Part shown: piece after piece, positions 58,995-64,000 of the stretch
Position numbering within the stretch: position 1 is the first letter of the stretch
How the letters are laid out: each line of letters begins with the position of its first letter
From: JABDQA01 sp963824415
GTDB lineage: Bacteria > Desulfobacterota > Desulfobulbia > Desulfobulbales > Desulfocapsaceae
NCBI GenBank assembly: GCA_963824415.1
Contig: CAWGPM010000015.1
Coordinates: 239,965 to 303,964 of the forward strand
Length of the DNA stretch: 64,000 nt
Reading direction: 5' to 3'
Made by a program: the position numbers and the translations under genes
Notes under the pieces: model-generated
Told to the model about the DNA's origin: nothing
What the model saw: the letters and a program-made list of their open reading frames with translations, nothing else
The model's database searches: none

Positions 58995-61894
58995 AACAAC
59001 TCCCGCCAGAAGTAGAGGCCAAGATTCTTGCCACGGGTCACCATCTTTTCCACCTCAGGAGCCAACCAGATCGAGCTGATAAGGATATCAGAGGATTCAG
59101 CCGCTGCCGGGGCGACATGCCCGGGCAGGTAGACCAGATCCCGCCCCAGCGCTGCGATAATGGTCGGCGAGGCCTGCATGTTGCGCTGCACGAGGCCTGA
59201 AACCGGCGTCAACCCGCCAAGATCGTACAATGCGACCGAGTCCCGGCTGCTTAAGGCATTGTCGCGGTTGATGTCAAAAACGATGGCCTCCGCCCGCCCG
59301 CCGGAACAGGACTGCTGGGCCATCACCACGGCGTCCCCGGCGCTGCAGGATTCAGTAGATGGCAGCTGGGTGCCATAGTAAAGCATGCCGTCGTAAACAG
59401 CCGGATCGGTGGCCAGATGTTCGCCTCCCAGCGGCAGATCGAAGAACCAGCCGACATGCGTGGATTCTTGTAAAACGTCGCTTCGATCCTCCGGATTAAA
59501 CCAGTTGATCGGCTGATCAGATATCGTTCTGACCACACCATCATAGCCATCGATCTGGAGCGGGTCCTCATCGCTTGCCTTGATATCGCCTGGCCGGACC
59601 TGCCCGCCTGCCGCCATCGCCTCCTCCTCGGAGTAATAATCCAGCCCGACCAGGGAAAGCTGCGTCTGTTCCAGCAGCGAGATCGAAGCGGCCTGTTCGG
59701 AGGACATGATCTGGGCCAGGTTGCTCAGCGTCCGGGTCGTGCTGCAGCCGAGATAGGAGTCCCAGTATGAGGCGCACAGCCCGCTGTCGGCCGCATAATC
59801 GGTTTCACACCGGCTCTGCTGTTCGAGGTCCTCGGCATCAGCAAGGCATTGCTCATATACTGCTGTGGTTTCAGACTGGCAGGTTATCGTGTCAAAGCCG
59901 GTTTGCGCTGCCATAAAGCATTGCTCCGTGCAGCCGGACACGCACAGATCGCTTTCTGCCGCGCAGGCTGAAATGCATTCCTGGCGCTCAGGCTCGTCGG
60001 CAGGACTCTCAGCACAGATGTTCTCGCAGTCGGTCGACCCGGCAGCACAGCCGATTTCACAGGATCGTTCGCAGTCGCTGCGGGCCGCGCTGGAGCATAC
60101 GGCAACCGAAGCGGAACCGCCTCCCGTTGCGGCTATCTCACCATAGTAAGAGGCGGCCGGGTCGATGCCGAAATCGAAATTGTTTTTCCAGACCTCCTGC
60201 CAGTCCCAGATACCGTAAATCGACTGGGTGTTGCCCTCATTTGCCTGCTCAGCATCGGTCCAGCCGGTGCCGAACAGCACCATAAGGCCCGTTCCTGCAG
60301 TGGTGCAGGGTCTGGTCACCGTGGGTCTGGTCATGATCGGCTGCGGGTTGCCCAGCTTGTCCCGCACCGAGATCAGCGGCCGGGGAGCAGGTGTGCCGTT
60401 CAGATCAGCGTCGCTCTGATCATAAAAAGCCGCCATCCAGCCGTCGAAGCCGAATATTTCGCCGCCCGTGAAATCGAATTTCCACAGATTGCCCAGCAGG
60501 TCGCCCCCGTAGGCGCAATCGATGATGCCGTCCTCGTCCACGTCGACCAGCACCGGCGTTGACAGGCCGTTGCAGCCCAGCTCCGCATTGCAGTTTCCAG
60601 CCATATCCGGCTGCGCAGGACTCCTCCGGCTTGGTCGTAAAAATCCGTTTGAGCACGCGGCCGTCAAGAGCATCGAGAATATAGAGGACCGGCGTCTGGT
60701 TGTAGCTGCCGTAGCCGTTGCCGAACACCACCGCCCACTTGTAGCCGGGCATCTCGGGATACGGCAGCTTGACCACCTGGGGGCTGCCGTATACCTTGCC
60801 CAGGTAGGGGTCATGCGAGAGTGCGGTGACCGAGTCGCTATAGGTGTCCGCCGATTCGTCGATGCTGTACATCGATCGGCGCCAGGCGCCCATCAACCTC
60901 CTGCAGCCCGTCGCGAATTGGATCGGGATACTCCCACATGACGATCTGTTCGGCCTCGGCCTCGATATCGGCCATCTCCCTGAGGCCGAACAAATTCGAG
61001 CGCGTAGATGCCCCTGCCGCCCCGGCCCAGAGAACCGACCGCCAGCGTGGTGGCGTTGTCTTCCAGGTAGCGTACCGAAATGTTGCCATCGACAAAGTAG
61101 CGGTGCTTGGTCTGGTAATCGTCATCGCTGAAAAGCGCCAGATTCTCCCGCCAGCTGCCGGTGGTTTCGCTGTCTGTCGCCCAGGTTTTAAGAACCAGCT
61201 CAGGCAGGTAGGAAAAATACTCGTGGCCGGTCTGCTCGTCGAACACATGCAGCATGCCGTCGTTGGCGCCGGCGAGCAGAATCGAGCTGTAGCTGACCGG
61301 GATGGAATTGATAAAATCGCCGTAATAGGAAGAACGCGGTCTGAATCGTTCCGGTTCGAGGCTGCGGTCCCCCCGGATATAGCGAACCAGGTCCGGGTCG
61401 TAACGCAGCCAGGCGCGCTGCCCGTTATCGAGATTTTCGTAGGTAAAGGCAACACCTGAGCGGGCAGCGCTGCTGTAAGTCAGCACGCGGCGGCGGTTCC
61501 ACCAGCCGTCCGCCGGGTCGCTGCCGATGAACGCATCCACCGCCGCTGCCAGATGATCCGCCGACCACCTGATTTCAGGGCTTTCCGGGACCAGCGGATC
61601 GGAGCAGACAACAGCAGCACCTGAAATATCCTTGCACAAGCAGGTCGTTTTCTCGCCACGGCCGTCTACGCAGGCGGCGACCAGATCTCCGGCCCAATTC
61701 TCTTCCCGGTAGACACTCTGGTACATGATCCCGCCCGTCGGGATCTGCTGGCTGTCAAAAACGATCGAGGCCGAGGTCCTGAGCCTGGACGCACAGTCCA
61801 GGCCGTCGCCTTCATCAACCAGGGCGAAGGTCTGCTCTGCGGTTAAACAGATCAGCAAAGCTGCCACTGGAACAATAGCCAACCTGGAGAGCAT
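58991..61894 (-). pseudogene. pilY1: PilY1-like pilus tip protein, three frameshifts
   Basis: Four overlapping frames give a 966-residue PilY1. It starts with a signal peptide (MLSRLAIVPVAALLICLTAEQTFA). SSILLAGANDGMLHVFD and GGRGIYALD then mark the beta-propeller, and YKWAVVFGNGYGS and LVDVDEDGIIDCAYGGDLLGNLWKFD (a DxDxDG calcium site) follow. The last part holds an unusual cysteine-rich insertion (about 59740-60100). Joins are near 60995 (GAA for GA), 60895 (GTT for GT) and about 60610-60640; all are +1. PilY1 caps type IV pili and controls retraction and adhesion. Whether the gene works depends on whether the shifts are real. Confidence 0.82.
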
Positions 61895-62000
61895 CGCGTG
61901 CGCACTTGTCCGCCATAGAAATCCCCGGTTATTGGAATCTGTTCGTCTTGTTGTATTTTCTTATCATTTATTCATCACCTACCATCCTCTTCCAAATGAT

Positions 62001-62746
62001 TTAGAGAATCTCCATTGGCACCAATTCCATGCGGTAGCCCAGCTCGACCGCGGATGTGCCCGGGTAACCCGTTTTACCGCCGACATGATAGAGACCGTAA
62101 ATCTTGTAATTGCGCACCACCGGATCATCCGAGCCGATCGAATAGGCGCCGACCCGGCCATAGTCCTGCACCGCAAAACGGATCAGGTCATCACCGCCGT
62201 CCTCCATGTCCAGGTATCCAGGCGGCTCCAGGCCGCCCGAGGGCCCGGATCGCAGATGCTTCAGGCAGCCTGGAGACCCGCTGATTGCTGCCGATCCAGT
62301 TTTCGGGAAATCCGCGAATACGCGGCACTACCGAGTCATTTTCAGCTGCCGCTGAATCGAGCACCGTGAGATCGAAGACCGGCCTCGACGTATCATCCAA
62401 ATAGGCGGCGTCGAGCCAGTCAAGGTCCGAGTCCTCCACTTCATAAAGCGCTTTCACAAGGCACTGGGACGGCTCGGAATCGCGGCAATCATCACCGCCG
62501 ACGTTCTGGTTCTCGAGGCTGCTAACACCTGCGGCAGCGACGCCCTCGAGAAAATAAAAAGAGGCGAGGGAGGCTTCCGTGTTTCCCGCTGTCATCAATT
62601 CGGTGTTGGCGATCTGCAGCGACAAGCGTTCCCAGCAGGGTCAGGATCATCATCACCATCAGGGCCAGCACCAGCACAAAGCCTCCCTCGTCCCGTTTCT
62701 TCAGCCTGATACCGCCTCTGCGGCACGTCTTCACATTCAATTCCAT
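62001..62746 (-). pseudogene. PilX-like minor pilin assembly protein, two frameshifts
   Basis: The start at 62746 follows GGGGGTG. Positions KKRDEGGFVLVLALMVMMIL are the PilX N-terminal helix (no prepilin G^F-E arrangement). The frame then shifts near 62624 (CTTG for CTG) to LSLQIANTELMTAGNTE, and near 62245 (GGG for GG) to PSGGLEPPGYLDMEDGGDDL and YKIYGLYHVGG. The corrected length is 247 residues, normal for the family. It precedes pilY1 by 106 bases. Confidence 0.75.
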
Positions 62747-62756
62747 TGGCACCCCC

Positions 62757-63379
62757 TCACAAGCCCAGGTTCCTGCACCTGATTCTGGTGCGGTAGGTTT
62801 TTCTGATCATCCCCTTTCGTCCCGCCGGCGTCTCCGCAGTAATTGTTACGCCAACGCTTCTGATGTCGGACAAGAGCATCCGTCTCCCGCTCCTGCTCAT
62901 CGAAATAGGCAAAACTGAGCTCAGCAACCTGCATCCAGTCGCCGGCCCCGCCGAGCAGCGACTGGGACGATTCAGATGCGCTGTCTTCTGCGGTGATGCG
63001 CCGAAGACTCTTATCTTCACCATTCAGGGTGTAGGTGATGGAATCACTCTCGAAAAAGATCGACGGGTCATCGCTGTGGCTCGGAGTAACGAAACCGTCG
63101 TCGTCCCAATCCACGGTGAACGCAACCAGGTCCTCCTCGGCGCGGCTGATGCCGAACCCTTCGACATTATGGGAAGTAAAGCCGGCCATGCGAATCTCCC
63201 GGGTCATCAGGTCGAGAACCGCCCTGACTGACTGCTGCAGGTCGGCATGGCTGGTCTGGGTGGTGTAGCCAAACGACATCCGGGTAAACATCTGCGTAAT
63301 CGAGGCCGTTACAATCCCGATAATTGTCAGGGCAACGAGCAGTTCCACCAGGGTGAATCCATCTCTGTTCTTTGCTCAT
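62757..63379 (-). pseudogene. PilW-like minor pilin, two frameshifts
   Basis: Starts MSKDRDGFTLVELLVALTIIGIV after one A is removed from AAAGAACAG (about 63368), giving the prepilin motif DGFTLVEL. A second shift near 62872 (CTTGTCC for CTGTCC) leads into SDIRSVGVTITAETPAGRKG and the terminal RIRCRNLGL. The corrected length is 206 residues. The middle, SVRAVLDLMTREIRMAGF, is typical of PilW. Confidence 0.78.
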
Positions 63380-63393
63380 TTCACAAAACATCT

Positions 63394-63882
63394 TCACCCC
63401 CTCCCATGAGTCAGGCTTGTGAGCTGTACCTGCCCCTTGCCGCCACGCCCTCCACCCCCGCGCCGCCAACTCACGGTGACCACAGCCATACAACTGCCGC
63501 TGCCGTCCCAGGCACCGGTTTCGCAATTTGCCTGCGCAGGCGCATCCATTTCCTGGCTGAGCGGATCGTGGAATGTGTAGGAGATGCGAAACGGACCGTG
63601 CGCGGACTTTGCTGAATCGAATGCATCCCCAAGGTCGATCAGGGAACCGTGATTTTTGATTTTTTCAAGCTCAGTCTGGGCCAGCAATACGGCCGAGGTG
63701 ACGATATTGCCGGAGGTGATATTGCGCTGGGCGAGCAGACCCATCTGCATGGTCGCCAGGATGCCGATGGCGAATATGCTCATGGCGACCACCACTTCGA
63801 TCAAGGAGAAGCCGTGCTGTTCACGACAAGGAAATGTTAGATCAGGAAGAGTAAAGCGAGCCTTTGTTTTTGGTTTGGCCAT
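63394..63882 (-). CDS. pilV: Type IV pilus minor pilin PilV-like
   Basis: 162 residues, intact. A leader of about 23 residues ends at HG, cleaved before FSLIEVVVAMSIFAIGILATMQMGLLAQRN, the prepilin helix with Glu5. TSAVLLAQTELEKIKN and the disulfide pair in CETGAWDGSGSC fit PilV. First gene of the operon pilV-pilW-pilX-pilY1-fimT in this window. The remaining 118 bases to the right edge show no recognised gene. Confidence 0.82.
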   Translation of the reverse strand: MAKPKTKARFTLPDLTFPCREQHGFSLIEVVVAMSIFAIGILATMQMGLLAQRNITSGNIVTSAVLLAQTELEKIKNHGSLIDLGDAFDSAKSAHGPFRISYTFHDPLSQEMDAPAQANCETGAWDGSGSCMAVVTVSWRRGGGGRGGKGQVQLTSLTHGRG

Positions 63883-64000
63883 GTCGAAATCGTCTCATGA
63901 TCTCCCCGTCCCCCATGACCGGCAAATCCGCTTTCGATGACTGAACTGTATCAGCAGCTCCTGACCAATTTCTTACATCAGCCTGAATAGTTCAGGGTTC

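Noticed and set aside
52180..63379. Programmed ribosomal frameshifting in aroB, copA and the pilin genes
   Set aside because: Sites share no slippery heptamer or downstream structure and occur up to three times per gene; single-base insertions fit better.
1..64000. tRNA, rRNA or CRISPR arrays
   Set aside because: None recognised on either strand by eye; short or divergent RNA genes could be missed.

Overview
The window looks like chromosomal DNA of a sulfate-reducing member of the Desulfobacterota, most likely a Desulfobulbales-type organism. The evidence is an ATP sulfurylase (sat), a tetraheme cytochrome c3, an Hmc/Nhc-type transmembrane redox complex (FeS protein, NrfD-type quinone-site subunit, multihaem cytochrome c), system II cytochrome c maturation (ResB/CcsA) and sigma-54 control. 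The genus assignment is inference; there is no rRNA or tRNA gene in the window.

0-12.3 kb is the most distinctive region. A minus-strand operon encodes an IS1595-like zinc-ribbon protein, a dedicated FtsH, a pentahaem cytochrome c, an HmcB-like ferredoxin and an NrfD/HmcC-like membrane subunit. Two small membrane proteins follow behind their own promoter. Next to it lies a three-gene signalling operon: GAF/PAS histidine kinase, membrane PAS protein, and NtrC-type sigma-54 activator. The same 18-bp palindrome (TGCNACANANGTGTNGCA) occurs upstream of the redox operon, around the promoter of the signalling operon and, in degenerate form, upstream of the small-membrane-protein genes. Sigma-54-like -24/-12 elements precede both redox units. 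This suggests one regulon.

12.3-52 kb is mostly housekeeping: bioD, fabD, lspA-ileS, ftsEX-envC-ctpA, era, an RNase II family gene, rpmB, resB/ccsA/cytochrome c3, and a long minus-strand run (purA, rpoZ, dnaJ, moaC, dksA, galT, a lone receiver, folE2, glyS), then tatBC, tadA and a radical SAM gene. Less usual genes are a DisA_N-like diadenylate cyclase protein, a membrane-anchored HTH protein with an EF-hand beside a secreted paralogue of its outer domain, and a zinc-ribbon/SPFH pair reminiscent of YdjG/YdjI.

52-64 kb holds aroB, a higBA toxin-antitoxin operon, sat, copA/copZ and a type IV pilus minor-pilin operon (pilV-pilW-pilX-pilY1-fimT). Five of these genes carry ten frameshifts, all of the +1 type and mostly explained by one doubled base. 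No recognised gene before 52.4 kb is broken, so sequence error or one decaying segment must be considered.

Four copies of a 140-141 bp fold-back miniature transposon (MITE), each with a perfect 4-bp target duplication, lie between genes at 12.6, 34.4, 47.7 and 52.0 kb. A second fold-back family has two copies (45.8 and 58.4 kb). Two further single fold-back elements sit back to back at 29.5-29.8 kb.
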